DNA of 64,000 bases from Prostheceraeus crozeri (GCA_907163375.1 CAJQUW010004443.1:248001-312000); one strand, 5' to 3'. Shown: positions 1-13,702, counted from the stretch's first letter. Notes: generated by a model from the sequence alone, not told the origin. Numbers and translations: made by a program.

Positions 1-1518
1 TAACATACACCTAGTAGATAAAACGATAAAATCCCGCACTGTACATGCGTTGCTACTTCGGTTCATGCGACAGTGGATGCTTGAACCGATTAGTACAGAG
101 TCTCGCCGCTCGAGTCTTTATACCGTGCGTAATGAAATGTTGCTTTTAAGTACTCAAATAAGGTATCGCATCATGAATTTTGCGCTTAATTCTAGTCGCG
201 AAAAATGCAAAATTTCTTGCTATTCTTTTGTATTTTACTATTTTTAGAAGTGATGATTTAGCATGAATCACTCCAGTTTGAATTACGTAAGCTATTAATT
301 AAGTAACTCGAATCACGAATATGCCCAAATTTAACGCTCCAAAAGATTTTAAGTTATCCGTTTTCTCCTTACTAAAAAATGAAAATGACGATATCAAAGC
401 TACAATGAAATAAAACAACTATCAATTGGAAAATAATGCAATATATACAGTCAGATATTCTCAGCCTTCCTCGCAGTCCCTCCTCACTACAGTGGAAAAG
501 TAAGACTAACTGATCATCTGTCCTTAATCAGACAGTGTTTCAGACATACTGTGACTAATTGATGCGCCAACGAAGCATGGTTGTCATAGTACACAACAAC
601 ATGCCATGATATGTGCCAAAATTGCTTCAAATTGAACCACTTAGCATTTTCATCTTCATCTGCTCTACAAAACACCGTGAATGTGATCCATCACCAATAT
701 GTAGTGCGGAAACGACGCACTCATAGATAAGCAACCAGTTCCTTTCGAATATGGAATAGCTTCAAGCCAATGTTTCTCAACCTTCTTCATATCGCGGCAT
801 CCTTGATCGTGCTGTTATTTTTGACGTAACACTTAGGATGCTCATATCGTCGAATTGTATAAAGTCGTATGGTCTCAGCCGCCTGTACTGCATGTATTGG
901 CCCTTTATGGTTATGAATTGGTTAAAATCATCTTATCTTTGCCCTTGGTGGTTTATATTTCTGATAAAAAACAACAAGAAAACAGTTTTGAAAGTTTCTG
1001 GTAGCTAAGTTTTCCTTTGGAAATTATTAAGCGCTCAGAAACATGAAGAATTATTTATCTTATGATTAATGATATTAGGACCAAGGTGTGTACTATTTGT
1101 GATGGTAGAACAAGCAGCTTATACCACGCATTCTTGCAAAAAAGGAAACATATCAGCGAAGCTTGCGCAAAAAGGATAATAGTACAAATAAAGCATTCGG
1201 GGTGATGATTTAGCACATTGCTCGTAATCATGGTGGAAGTACATTATGTATAATAGCCCACTGTTTACTGGACTCCTCAATTGAATTTTACCAATAGTTC
1301 ATGCATATATTTCTACTCTTTCATCATTGCACTGCATGTGAATTAATAAGATGGCGGCACCTCGAATCAGAAAACTGGTCTAGACCCTATTTGGTGCAAG
1401 ACTGCGAAGTCTCTCGCTTTTGCAACAGGGCTCCGACTCCGAATTATAAATGTTTGATATAATATTCTGTGCAAAGAAGTTACACATACAAACAAATTGT
1501 TGCAACTACATTCCTTAC
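1..1518. other. No recognisable gene
   Basis: Host intronic or intergenic DNA downstream of the last visible pyruvate dehydrogenase exon. I looked for the next minus-strand exons of that gene and did not find them, so they lie outside the window or are too diverged to see by eye. No convincing repeat or coding signal. Confidence 0.4.
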
Positions 1519-1696
1519 CAGGATCATTATCCCGTATAGCTGCCTTGAGCAGTCCTTTGGCATCTTCTGAGTTGAATGGGGAGACTACTTTCAGACCGGG
1601 ACAATGAGAATACCATGCAGCGAAGTCTTGACTGTGTTGAGCTGCTACACCAGCCGCAGCACCATTTGGGCCTCGAAACACAATTGGAACGTTGAC
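1519..1696 (-). CDS. PDHB: Pyruvate dehydrogenase E1 beta, internal exon (most 3' one visible)
   Basis: This exon encodes 59 codons plus one base of the E1 beta subunit of the mitochondrial pyruvate dehydrogenase complex, the thiamine-diphosphate enzyme that decarboxylates pyruvate. Seen directly: [20 protein letters not shown], then a stretch including [20 protein letters not shown] and ending at DP, all typical of the family core. The acceptor is TTGCAG at the upstream edge and the donor is GTAAGG, leaving phase 1, which fits the next family residues starting with valine. It follows the exon at 12924-13031 across an 11.2-kb intron with no missing residues relative to the family. Confident identification. 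Confidence 0.95.
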
Positions 1697-3298
1697 CTGC
1701 AAGCCGAAAATTTCAACCAGAAAATGTGAGCATTAAATTCTGGATACACTGCGAATGCATGATGCGCTAAAAAGTAGGAGACGTTCCAGCGTTTTTGACT
1801 CAGTAATGGGAACAGAAAAAGGGATCATTCCAAAAACTCGGATGCATAATTCTTTGCCCTATCAGTGATGATAAGTGAAACATGTTGATTATAATAATTA
1901 TTGCCCTAATCAATAGACAGAAGTTCCTTTCAGCACATATCTACAAACAGCGTCGAACAGGTTCCTCAATTCGCCCCAGATAAATTTTCTGCAGCTTAAA
2001 AGAGCGGTGGAGCATTCTCTTACAATACTTCATGACTTGATGCACTGTTTCATTCTGCATGCAACAGCATAATTCTGCAACCGCATATACAACTCGTACA
2101 TGATTTCTTTTAAGGAGGCTGAATGTCTGAGATAAATCGTTAAAAAGTGTCGCTGAAACATTCATTAGGATTAAATTCATTGTTCATCCACCAGCTTTAC
2201 TAATTCTACTCGATCAGAGTCGCACGTTATAGTCATCCATTCACCATTCTATCAATATCGAATACCAAAACTACCAATTTTCGCTTCAAAGTAATGTGCC
2301 CTCCAAATTCGAAATCATCTTACGCAAGATTGATCTACTATCATCCCAGGCACGGCCGAAATGGGAGGAAGTGCACCGGGGACACGTCCCCCTCCTAAAA
2401 AATTAACAACTTTCCATGTCTTTCTCCCATAATCTAATTGATGTTCAAAATTTTCAGAAATCTCATTGATTTGAAAGAGCCAAAGATTGCCGATGAGTTG
2501 CCAAGTTATCAATTTCCACTTTTATCTGTTAAGCACAATCCCATTTAAGTGAAAACGATGCCGCAAAGCGTGGAATGGAGGTAATTGCCATACTTGTCAG
2601 GCAATGGATAAAGCAAACAAATATAAAACAGAATTATTTATGATAACGGATATGCCTACGACATGTCAAACGACTTTTAATTATCTACCTACTGAGATAT
2701 AGATAAAAAGAAATGCTGGGATGTCAATATACAGCGATTGTTTGTTTCCGTGACAAATGAAGTGTAATTTTATCGGTCCTTCATCGGTTTTAAGGGACCT
2801 ACTGGAGACTATAAAGACTTATATGAGAAGCCGAATGTCACAGATAAGATACAACAATTCCTTTCTGCTAAACATCCACAAACAAAGAACAGACTATCTC
2901 AACTCAACAGACACCACGAAACAATTCATTCAAAACCAACCACGACGACTTAAGTTTTTGGAAGTTTTGACTGACTGTATTTTGATTGGCATATATGAAC
3001 AACATTCAATAGCATTATCAACTTTCATTATATTGTGTTTTTATTTCAGTATGGCTCAGCTTCGAAGTCGGAATCAACATGTTTGATAAATGAAATCTCA
3101 ATAATTTTCAAGAAAAAGTCTAATTGATTTAAATGTGCGGAATATTTGAATGTCTGTACTTTACATACTTGAATACGCATAGACTTTCCGATTTATTTGA
3201 TTAATGAATAAACTAGAAGTTGAGTGGAAATACCTGGAAAATTCCGCCGTTTCTTAAAGCTTATTCAACTAATACGCGCCTGATATGGCATATGGCAT

Positions 3299-5008
3299 GT
3301 GCGTGGTGCGTCCAATACGTTTCCAGACTAATGTAGGTTAGGATGGTATGCCAAGTTTTAATAAGTTTTAGTTTTTTGTTAGTCTGCAGGACCATTTCAA
3401 AAAACATGCGAATTTGATGAATTTTCAGGGTTATCGATAGATACAGAGGAAGACAATGCATCAAATAGAATCTGCTGTGTTGGATAGTTAATAATATTCA
3501 GGCGCACAAGAATGCAGCATGCAGTTTTGTCAGCTACCTCTATTCACAACGCAACCGTCCATTCTCGAATGAAGTTCGATGTGAAATCAATTACAACTGT
3601 GCAACAATGTCTCCACTTGAGTTTCGCGTTGAAAAGTTTGAATGCAGGTGTCCAATTCGTCTGTGTGTTCTCGGCAATCAGAATCACGAAATGCTGGATA
3701 AAATGGCAGCTGCGTAGCGATGAAGGTCAACTATCTAATTTTGAGCGGCAGACTTTAGACGACGTCAACAGATTATCACTGATGATCCACCTGAAAGTAG
3801 GCCTGCCGAGGCAGTGACAACCACGAAGTCCGAGCCGACGGAAAAGCTTCTGAACGAGGATACACGCATAACCAAGTACTACTCTTGGTCAGGAGCTGAA
3901 TATATCCATTGGAGGTGTTGGGGAACCTCGTAGAAAAGTAAATGGGCATCGAAAAGTCAGTAAGCGGTTTTTTTTTCTCGCGGATCCCGATTTCTTGCAT
4001 CCGACATGCGTGTAAGACGATTGCAGGCTTGCTGAGAGGATTTGGGCATCACTGAATAGTTAAGGGAGCGTTTTCTTCTTAATATCTTCTTACTGTCGAT
4101 GAAGCTCTTTTTTCTCTATACAATACATCTTCAAAACGGGTGTCATCCGAATAGAGGAGACCTATCCAGGGGAGCGATCGAGTTCTAATAATTGACGATG
4201 CCGATAACTGTTTTTTCCTTCAACGTAACTGAGATTCTGCTTGATGATTTTTTTGGAAGGACGGTCTGCCGTTACATGCGCTCATTACAAACAGTTCTCA
4301 TTCATGTTTTCAGGTTAGACTCCCCATAACTTTTTATTGACCAATTTTCCATTCAAAAAGCTCGAGCAACTAGCCGGAATCCCCGTTCATTACCCATTGT
4401 TTTCTCCATGATAACGTTCCTTCTCGCACATCCGGTATCGCGTAACATGCTATCAATGATGCTGGTTCAATGGTTGCCCATCCTCATAAAGCCCGAACCT
4501 TTCTCCATCAGATTTCTAGTCGTACAGAACTCTGAAGAAACATTTGTGTGGAGAATCATTTGAACGTAGGTCTGATCTGGCAGAAGCCGTTCGAGAAATC
4601 CTCGGTAAATTTCGCTCTTCAAGATGCTTTGAAATGTGTTCAACATGATGGAAATTGACTTGAAAAGGTAACTTCTGAAGACCTATTATTTTTATCTGAT
4701 CACATCAGAGTAGAGTACTTTTGTTGATATATGATTAAACAACACAACCATCAACGAATGAATTCGTCATGCACAAAATAGGGAAAAAGATATTATTTTG
4801 TTTTACATTCATCAAAACAATCAAAATTTCGCATCTTTTTAAAAATGGGCCAGCAGACTAACAAAAATGGAAACTTTTTGATATTTTGCATACCATCCTA
4901 ACCTACATATGCCAAATGAATGATCCATCATGTCAGAATTGAAAGATCTGCAGTTTTTCTACATTTGCCCGGGAACTTATTGGACGTACCACGTATTTAC
5001 GCACACCC
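3299..5008. repeat. Inverted-repeat pair about 1.5 kb apart
   Basis: A segment at about 3299-3393 (containing TAGGTTAGGATGGTATGC and TTGTTAGTCTGCAGG) recurs in reverse complement at about 4848-5008 (GCAGACTAACAAAAATGG and GCATACCATCCTAACCTA). Both arms also carry related GTGCGT and ACGTCCAATA sequence at the outer edge, so they are homologous over most of their length with indels. The interior shows no transposase. It may be a decayed foldback or terminal-inverted-repeat transposon; I could not define target duplications. Confidence 0.5.
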
Positions 5009-7958
5009 AAATTTTATTTTCAATGTCAGCAGCATTTTAGAATATATTCCATAGTTATACTATGGTCGATAAACTCAGGCATGAATATTATGCTTCTGAT
5101 TTGATGCCCCTGCTGCTTTTATCGTTTTCCGCCGTCTCTGCATCATCCCTACTTATCGGGATGCATCATATGCTGCTTTGATTATTTTACCTTAATGAGC
5201 GAGTACAATTGAGTCCAATTTAAGAATAAGTTTAACTTAACCCTCGCCCCGTGGGGGGGGGAGGGGCAATGGTTACCATGAAATAATCGCATGATTGTGA
5301 AATCTATAATCAATTGATTGATCAGTGAAGAATCATTATCGCGCCCAGTGCCAATCCTGAAAAATAAGTTTAGAATTGAATAAGCCGAATCTTCATTATC
5401 TACATATCTATGTACAAATTACTTTTGTTACTTCTATTCTTCCCCCTCCCCCACATATTCCATTTTTTTTGATTTCACTAAAGTTTGTCGAACTTAGTCA
5501 CATTGGATTCTTGGCTCAAACAGCACTGAGAAGATTTACTTGAACCCCGACATGAAGGATTGGTCCCTTGGATACAGAATACAAAATTCGAAGGTAAATT
5601 TCAGACACAGTTGTGATCATGAACAACTGAGGAATTGTTGTCGACAGTGAACGACAAAGCAAGTATCGTAAATTTTCAACAAACCAGAGGAATTTTACAC
5701 ACTCAGCGCCTTCTGCGACGGTGGTCATGAAATCAGACTACACTTAGGAGCGAGAGAAGAAGTGAATGTGAACTGAAATGTGGGGGGGGGGTGGGAAGAA
5801 TAGAAGTACCAATTACTTTTATGCATATTCATGTTTATCATACTCTCATTCGTCAGAAGCTCTGACTCAGAACTTTGGTTTATGTTAGTCCTCCTCCTCC
5901 TACTAGCCAATCATATCTTCACTCCTATATTCAGTCATTATTGAATTTAAACTTGCAATTGATACATGATTTACTGAAGCAATTGAAGTACTGAGCAGGA
6001 TTTACTTTTTTAGCAACCATTCAATTTATCAGTTTTTTTTTTAATTAATTGTTTCTGTCTCATTGATGGCTTTTAACCACAGAATTAGATTCATCTATGC
6101 GCGCGGCTTCGGTAAAACAATCTAATTCCGTGCATTTAACACATTACATAGGACAGGGACTTCAGGACGTAATACTAAAGTGCTCAATTTAGTTTAAATT
6201 TACTGAAAGGTATAATCCGGACATTCGTTTATGATTTTATTGTCTCAAAAGCAAGTGTACTGTCATTTCTATCCGTATACGGCACTGCAACGATTTGCCT
6301 TACAAGATATCCGCTTGTCTACTTCTCGTGATGACGTCAGCGGTGTTACACACCACTCTGCACTCTGGAGGCATCGCGTGCAGTGAATGAATAAGCCGTT
6401 TTCGCGAGGAAGCTGTGAAAGCCAATGGGGTAGCAGTCACATGTGAATAATAACATGGACAACACGAACGAGGGTGAACTATTGTAATAGTTTATAAGCC
6501 TTCTTATACGTACCTGTCGACAAGTACACGGTATAATTTAATGACGCACATCATACAGAGAGTTCATTTTAGTCTGCTCGTGAAGCAGAATTTTGATCAG
6601 AAACTCGAAAGCGATTCCCCATCAACCATGTAAACATAATGCAGATTTACAAGTGTATGCAGATTACTTGTATAAACCCTTTTATGTAGACCTTAGATAA
6701 ATTTATCGGTATCACGCTACCTACGAAAGGACTCGATTTATTGCCGAACACACGGAAGGTTTCCATTAGCCACTATTAGAAAAAGACTGAATTGTCTCTC
6801 CCAGAAATATCAGTAAAAAATCACTAGCTGCCCGACGTCACGTATCGCAGACACATGCTCATGGGACTTTGTTGAGTCAAATGCATCGACAGCCAATGCT
6901 TATATAGGCCTAGCACATATAAATACAAATCAGCAATATTTACCGTACATCTGCTCGTGTTTGCGGTTCATAGCCAAGCTTCAGAAATCCGAGCACGGGT
7001 CAGTCTGACAGTCAAGGAAATCAACACAAAAATTGTCAGCAGATAGAAGAGAATCAGGGTGAAAATTGATGTATTCAGAAATGGCACTCTTATTATCGAA
7101 ATTAATAATATTGCGACGATGCTCATGAAAACGTAAGTAGAAAGGGCGGTTAGTACAGCCGATGTAGGCATTGTGACAGAAGTTACAGGTCAGGCTGTAC
7201 GCAACAGAACGCGATTTTCTCAGTTGAAGTTCTACAACCAGTCCTTTTCATTCCTGGTTCAGCATCGATCTTTCAAGAAATACTGGTTGTTTTGCTTTAC
7301 ATGACCTTTATGAACAAATCATACTTCTTTTTTAGGTGTCTTGTCGCTATCGGAAAAATGTTCAGAGCAAGCGTGACTTTGCTGAGACGGCTGAGAGTGA
7401 AACCTCAGTGCTGCAGCCAGCGCTGTGTGTGACTGCCGTCCCTTATTGTCACCGTATCACAGCTGACGTCATCACCAAGAATTGTTCGACGCGTAGCGAT
7501 AGAACTACGCATCGAGTTGTAAAACAACGGCACTAAATCAACTTAACTGATGCCGTAGTATCGATACGGGCCAACTTAAAGAAATTGGGTACTTATGGGT
7601 TTTCTCCCAGGGTTGCCGTGGGTATGGTTTGTGAGGTCATCCCCACAGCTTCCATAGCGCTTCTATGAGGATTCTGTGGGGATTATCCTGATTTTTGACA
7701 TTCACTAGAAGCAATCAGAACTGACACTATCACACAAAAAATTCTGATTTTGCCAATTAACAAATTGACGAACAGTTCGCCATCTCCCCACTTAGATTCT
7801 ATGAGATATCTATGCTGATTTGACATCCATAACACATTGTCAATGATTTTGAATGACTTATAATAGCTTCGTAGTGTCAGGAACGTCTGAAGGGGAAGAG
7901 CGCTACTACAACACAAGCCTCCTTTACTGCAGAATTGAATGGAGGCCTACATATACAT

Positions 7959-8045
7959 ACTTCAGCGTCCCGTGCCCTCAAAGGTCGATAGAACCAGGTT
8001 GACCAAAAAGTTCTATCGACTTTTGAAGGCGGGGGACGCTGAAGT
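7959..8045. repeat. Short near-perfect hairpin, MITE-like
   Basis: Two arms of about 35 bp, beginning ACTTCAGCGTCCC and ending GGGGGACGCTGAAGT, enclose a loop of about 16 bases. The inner stem pairs GGTCGATAGAAC with GTTCTATCGACT. The size and symmetry fit a miniature foldback element, but no clear target duplication is visible, and it could instead encode a structured RNA. Confidence 0.6.
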
Positions 8046-9544
8046 ACTTGTCATGATTTAGAAACTAAATTTAACAGAAATTCGATTGTAAAACAAAGGG
8101 GAACTACCTTTTTAATTTTCTCAATATAATTCCGATTTCACAGGATTATTAACTTACTCTTGATGCTTTTCAATGAAAACTATTATGCAACCGGTTTAAG
8201 GTCTCCTCACATAATGTTTCTTTTAGAAGAACATAAAAATTCTCATTTAATTCAATGTCAAGAAGCTCTCTGATTTAAAGAAAGAAAGGTGATATTAGTG
8301 GGATTGAAAAAGGACTGAAATAACTTCAACAAGCGCTCATTTTCGGTGCAGTAAATAGTAATATATGAATTCGTCTTGTCCCTAGGACTTTGAGTAATTG
8401 GTGTTCGCTTTGACTGAATTTCGCTTCAACTTACAGAGCTAAAAACGATTTCTCTCAGCATCGCCAGAGGTGCAACATTCAATGGCAAGGTAAAGGCATC
8501 GAATCGGTCAGGGGTATAGCGATAAGCGAAAATTTTGGTTACATCAAAGAAATCCCGCTGCACCATTGGCAATTCATCCGAAATCTTCTATCAACATCGT
8601 GATTTCTCTTTTCCTGCTTTTTCTATCTATATAGGCATGGCTCGTAACGAGCATTCGGTTTGCCTCACCAAAACTAAGCCATCACGCTTACTCTCGCAAC
8701 GCATCGGCGTTTTCTGATTGGGCGATGTTCGGTACCCAAAAAAGTGCTCAAAGATCGGTCGTCCTGCTGTAGACGTGATGCAAAACTTGCAGTCGCACTT
8801 GCAACAGAAGGGAAAGCTGAAGTTAGTTAAAACTATTAATAGTCTGCACGAAGAACCTACTTAAAAGTAACAAATGAAACATGAGTTTAATTTCACAGTG
8901 ATCGATAACCTTAGATTAACATTTCTTTTGACGCGTTTCATCTCGGCCTGCCGGCGGGAAACTTGTTAAGAAATATATAAACGCTTTCAGTTTGAAACTC
9001 CACCACTGAGTGATGGTCATGTTCCATGTGATTACCAAGAAAAACAGTACTGCAGTCGCTGCTTATGATAAAAATTATATCCAGTGTGATAGGCTGACTG
9101 CAAAATATTCTCATGGGACCTGGCCAAGTGTACTTTGTTTAACCATGTGGCCGGAATTGCACCTTTTGGCCAAGTACAAATTATATCAATTGGAACCCGC
9201 TCTCTGACAGTTTGGCAATCATGAAGACCATAATGTTCAATACAAATCCATTTGTCTGAGTTCGGCTGTGTTATAAAAATGAGTTGATAAGCTGGCAAGG
9301 AAATTGTAATCAAGAAAGTCATTGTGTTATAATCCAATGATCAAGGTCGGCAGCCGGCTTGCATCATGTCATAACTTCTTCTGAGACAGAAATATTACTT
9401 AGGCATCATTTATTTTGTATGAAGAAAATAGAATGTAGGCTACATGTAGGTGTCTTATCCTGTCGGGGTATGGGGATTCTGTGGGTATACCCACAGGTTT
9501 TTCTGTGGAGATAGGGTGTGGTGAGGATTCAAAATTCAATCCCC

Positions 9545-9740
9545 AAGGCAACCCTGTTATCTCCCACCCACGTTTTCAAATTTGCCTAAAATCCGTAGAA
9601 ATGAATCAACCGTCACAAAACTTTATGTACAGGTCGGTGAGGATATTTTCTTCCTACATACCAAAATTTGAGCAATGCGGACAAGCACTTTTTGAATTAG
9701 GGGCGATAACTTGAGGTGCAGCTATGCCTGCAACTTGATT
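9545..9740 (+). repeat. Dispersed repeat, copy 1
   Basis: First of three related copies. Shared landmarks are TCTCCC near one end, TTTTCAAATTTG next to a CCTAAAATCCG-like string, ATGAATCAA, then AAGCACTTTTTG-ATTAG-GCGATAAC at the far end. The other copies lie at about 10870-11100 and 14690-14880 in the opposite orientation. The open frames over these copies are translations of the repeat and look non-genic. Confidence 0.6.
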
Positions 9741-10869
9741 TGACTTCTTCTGACCTAAACGTCTTAGCAGAAAGCACGTTAGGTCAACAAAGTCATTTCT
9801 CGACAACTCGTAAAGTGATGATGACCAGGCCGCTTCTCTTAGACTAACATTTATAACTTAAAAACGGTGTTGCAAGGTAGTGGTAGTGGGAAGATCTCAA
9901 ACTGCAGTGAATGAGACGAAGAGGGAGAGAGAACAATGCACACATAGGGCTTGCAATCTCGAGCCGTTTTTCCAATCCCGGAATTTTCGAGACATGACAA
10001 TCGCAATTCCGGGATCTCGATGGAGATTTAGATAAAATTTTCAAATAATCAATTTTCAAGGAATTTTTCAAAAGACGTCACCTGCTTGTAAAATATATAT
10101 CTCTCATAACTTGAACTAGACAAACATATACGTGAAACTAGTCAACTCGTAAAAAATACTGGCGAAGTATGGTAAGACACTGGATTGTGTCATCATTCAG
10201 TCTCGACCGCAATTTTGTCATGAACAGAACGGTCGCCGAGAATGCCCTTTTGGATTCAACCGATATTAAGGGCGCGGATTCCAGGGCATGCTTGACTCAT
10301 TTCGTCGATCGAAGACTGCACTAATCAATGAGTAGATCACACAGTTAGTTTCACTGCGACTTTACGACTTCAGTCACTCAGAAACAATAACACACTATCA
10401 TGAACAAATCAGGTCATGTTCATGTCCTCTTTTGTTGGTTCCCTTTTGAAAATTTGATTTCAATCCCCAGATAGAAGCAAGATAGAGTGCGTACATGATA
10501 ATGTCGGATATCTTGGAAGTGCTGTGAACACACCGGCTCGCCAGTCGCCAAGCCAGAATCAATGACTCAGCTTAGCAACTGTTGTAATGGCGCAGATGTT
10601 CTGCAATGCATTAATCTCTAGCCAGTTGGCTCAGCTAACATAGCACGTTGGCTATTTATCAAAATCAAAACATAAAAAAATGTAGATATATTTTCAAAAA
10701 AGCCCTTGATTTCCTCACTATGTCACTCAGAATTCTGGGCCAATTTCTCAAATATCTCGAATTTCCTCAAGATTTCGAAGACGTAATCCCGTGATTTTTA
10801 ATCTCGGAAAGAGGGTCGAGATTGAGATCTCGGGATTGTAAACCCTATGCACATACGAGCAACAATAAC

Positions 10870-11100
10870 GCGTTGAACAGACGAAGTCAGATCAGGCTAT
10901 TTGACATCGCTACACTTCACGTTATCGTCTCTAATGCAAAAAGTGCTTGTTCGATCTGCATAAATTCTTGTATGAGGGTAGAAAATATACTTAAGCACGT
11001 CAACCTGAAGTTTGTTGATGATTGATTCATATTTGCAGATCTTAGACAAATTTGAAAACCTGGGGGAGATAATCCATAAGTGCCAAAAATTGACCGCGGT
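10870..11100 (-). repeat. Dispersed repeat, copy 2
   Basis: Reverse-strand copy of the repeat at 9545-9740. The complement shows TTATCTCCCCCAGGTTTTC, ATGAATCAATCATC and AACAAGCACTTTTTGCATTA in the same order. Divergence from copy 1 is substantial, so the family is old. The two overlapping minus-strand frames here are products of the repeat. Confidence 0.6.
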
Positions 11101-12454
11101 ACACCTTTGAAGTACAAGATTTGCATTTTTCACTGTCGATCATTCATCAGTTACTGAGCAGCAATACCATATGTTAACATAAATGGTCTTGTTTCCATTA
11201 ATGCCATCAATTGATTTCGACTTCATTACTCCACTTCCATTTGAAAAATGAAGGCCATTTAATTATTTTAACTTTCGTATTTGCTTTTGCGAAGATTTCG
11301 AACAACTGGCATGTTCCCATGAATTTCCTTTTAACCTAGGTGATGAATGCTTGGACGATGTATGTATTTACTATGCTCATATGTCAGGTATATGAAATAT
11401 CACCTGTATTAAATGCTTATCCTTAATAAGTATTGCCCAGTGCAGCAGCAATGGATACCATTCATAAACCATCGCTAAATACTGACGGCAATTAACGAGT
11501 GATTATTCAAAGAAGATCACGTGATCATGAGTTTAAAATGTAGTGGCAGAAACATAATCGCCTTCCACCACACGGTTGTGGTCAGCCCTGAACTCTTAGA
11601 ATACTGGTCTTGAGTTTGCAGAGAAATTGCAAGAAGCATTCGCTGGCCAACCAAATCTGAGTACAAGCCTAGCGAAATTTTCCGGAAGAGGTTCAAGCTG
11701 CTGCCGGCCATGCCTTGCCGCACAAAAAGCCATGTCAGACTTCCTCTGTGTGAGGAAGTGACATCGAGGTCGAAGCTCAAGAGTGTTTCTGACAGATATG
11801 GTATTGACAGCCCGGAGGCATGCAACGCCGTGGAAATCATTCTAATGTGCATAAGGAAAAGGCTGAGGGCGGTGCGAGACAGTGTACTGACGAAATTGTG
11901 TCAAACTTGGAGAGCTGTCGTGCAGCTTGGAGGGCAATTAATAAGCTTACCAGAAGAAATGTTCGACGGCGGTTTACTATTCCTTCAGAATGAATTTCTC
12001 AACGGAATCAGTTGTTACTCGATCACTAAACATTGTTGATGAATGCTCAAACTCTAACTGATATAGACTTATATCCCATACCTCAGAGGAGCTAAACATC
12101 AATTGGAACGAATTCAACACTTCGCAGAAGTAAGGAAGGCGGTTAGCACAATGCGCACTGACGTCGCTCCAACTTCCGACCATACACCAAAGCGAGTCCT
12201 CCAACAGTCAGACCTTCAAGAAAATTTTACTACTTTTCTCAATGCTTCAAGCATTCTTGGATGTGAGAGTGATGTCCTAACTGAAATATTAAAACGATAG
12301 GTGATTATTTACACTGCTAACATACTTATATACTACTATTTAATGAATAATGAATAGCACAAATAACCCTGATTTTTTTAAAATTGGACGCGGTTAAAAA
12401 CCGCTACGGGCCCTGATCAAAGCTTGCGGAACTCCACCGTTGGGGACCCTGAAT

Positions 12455-12802
12455 GTAAACCTGTTAAGGGCCCCTGATGTGATTTATCTCCGGGCAAAAC
12501 CGAAGAAAGGAAAATCACCATCATTGAGTAATCAAAGGGGAATCTCTATGATTTGTAGTGCCGCTTAACTGTTGAACAAAATTCTCATTAAGAGTAGTCC
12601 AGTGAATCCACACACTCTTCAACTTCAAAGTGGTTTCAAACCAGGTAGATCAACTATGGAGCAAATTCTGACATTCAGATGTGCTATTAAAAGCTGCAAA
12701 ACTATGAAAAAGTCAAGGTCTATTATTTTTGTTGATTCCTATAGGCATATGACAACATTTATTGACTTCAAACCGTTCATCGTGAAAATATTCAATTTAT
12801 AG
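12455..12802 (+). pseudogene. Non-LTR retrotransposon reverse-transcriptase fragment
   Basis: A short, frameshifted piece of reverse transcriptase from the fingers/palm region. The first part reads PKKGKSPSLSNQRGISMI, matching the P-KKG...-NWRGISL pattern of LINE elements. After a stop and frame change it reads SGFKPGRSTMEQILTFRCAI, matching the GFRPGRST-QI motif that precedes the first catalytic aspartate, followed by a degraded FVDSYRHM and a downstream TFIDFKPF that resembles the FIDF-KAFD motif. No endonuclease or 3' end is visible, so this is a dead 5'- and 3'-truncated insertion in the PDHB intron. Confidence 0.7.
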
Positions 12803-12923
12803 CTTACATCGTTGCCCTGTTTAAAAAGCGTTGAATTACTGAGCTTGCATTCAAAAGTTCAAGAAGAACTCATCAACATGGACTGATAAATATAAATTGA
12901 CATCTCAAAACACCCAAACTCAC

Positions 12924-13031
12924 CGCTCCAGCTGACATATAATGCGTTTTTGCCGCTGAGTTGATCACTTGGTCAATTGCTTGCATGGAGAAATTGAATG
13001 TCATGAACTCGCAAACTGGTCGGAGACCGGC
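12924..13031 (-). CDS. PDHB: Pyruvate dehydrogenase E1 beta, internal exon
   Basis: A 36-codon exon with phase 0 at both edges. It reads [20 protein letters not shown] and continues [15 protein letters not shown], the conserved segment of the E1 beta pyrimidine-binding domain. The acceptor is TTTTCAG and the donor is GTGAGT. It is joined in the mRNA to the exon at 13162-13197 upstream and to 1519-1696 downstream. No damage is seen, so the host gene looks functional here. Confidence 0.95.
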
Positions 13032-13161
13032 CTGAAAATCACAGAATGATTAAGGCATCTAATATACAAGTACATAGGAAACCCTTGAATCAATGTTGAT
13101 TATAGACAGATAAACTTATGGATTCACAACAAAACAAATAGGATAGAGCAAATTAACTTAC

Positions 13162-13197
13162 CATAGCAGCTCCAACAGCGATACCAGCAAATCCCAT
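13162..13197 (-). CDS. PDHB: Pyruvate dehydrogenase E1 beta, 36-bp micro-exon
   Basis: A 12-codon exon, MGFAGIAVGAAM, bounded by TTTGTAG and GTAAGT. It is too short for ordinary open-frame detection, but the protein sequence is exactly the conserved family motif that sits between the neighbouring exons (TPITE before it, AGLRPVCEF after it), and both introns are phase 0. Confident because it fills the alignment without a gap. Confidence 0.93.
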
Positions 13198-13702
13198 CTA
13201 CAAAGAAATTGATAATGATTTGAAATATTCTTGCAACCTTTTGTAGTTAAGTCTCTAATTCTTCATATAATAGGATCTGACGGGACAATAAGAGCGGCAG
13301 CCAGGGGGCTTGATAAGATCAGTGACTACATTAAATTAACTTAGGCGAATTAAATTATCGCTCAAAGAATGAAAAGCAACTGGTTTCAAGCCTTGATACA
13401 TTTCCAATAGCACTATGGCTACATATGCACATTACCATTATTCAATATCTTCACACGACTAGGTTTCAGCCGAAGGTGGTTGTGTCAATACCTTGGCAAA
13501 GAAACAGATTTGAATACATGATATTTTTTCAGGACCGTAGTAACTCCCATCTTTCAATGAACATTAACAACCCATACCAATAGCCAATGCGATAAATAGA
13601 TACCGCATTTCAACTACTGCTCTTTATTACTGAAATATGATCATCACATCGTCAATTGTAGGAGCTTCTCAATCTGCGTCACTGACTAAGATGGACACTC
13701 AC

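Larger units (their letters stand above)
1697..12923 (-). other. 11.2-kb intron of the PDHB gene with repeat remnants
   Basis: This stretch separates two PDHB exons that abut exactly in family alignments, so it is a single intron. It holds an inverted-repeat pair (3299-5008), a perfect-looking hairpin (7959-8045), two copies of a dispersed repeat (about 9545-9740 and 10870-11100) and a reverse-transcriptase fragment (about 12455-12802). Open frames near 2757, 3512, 6968, 9010 and 11517-12039 show no family I recognise; the one at 6968-7171 is merely hydrophobic. The neighbouring introns are only about 130 and 500 bp long, so this one has been enlarged by insertions. Confidence 0.7.

Noticed and set aside
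2757..3086. 109-codon plus-strand frame
   Set aside because: Composition resembles translated intron and no family motif is seen; it lies in the PDHB intron.
5245..5275. G-rich run as a possible quadruplex regulator
   Set aside because: A single homopolymer-like run without regular spacing or gene context.
6968..7171. 67-codon hydrophobic minus-strand frame
   Set aside because: Hydrophobic character alone, from T-rich DNA; no neighbours or homologues to support a membrane protein.
11517..12039. Overlapping 111- and 109-codon frames on both strands
   Set aside because: Both are open over the same bases and neither shows a domain; possibly an old transposon, but not supportable.
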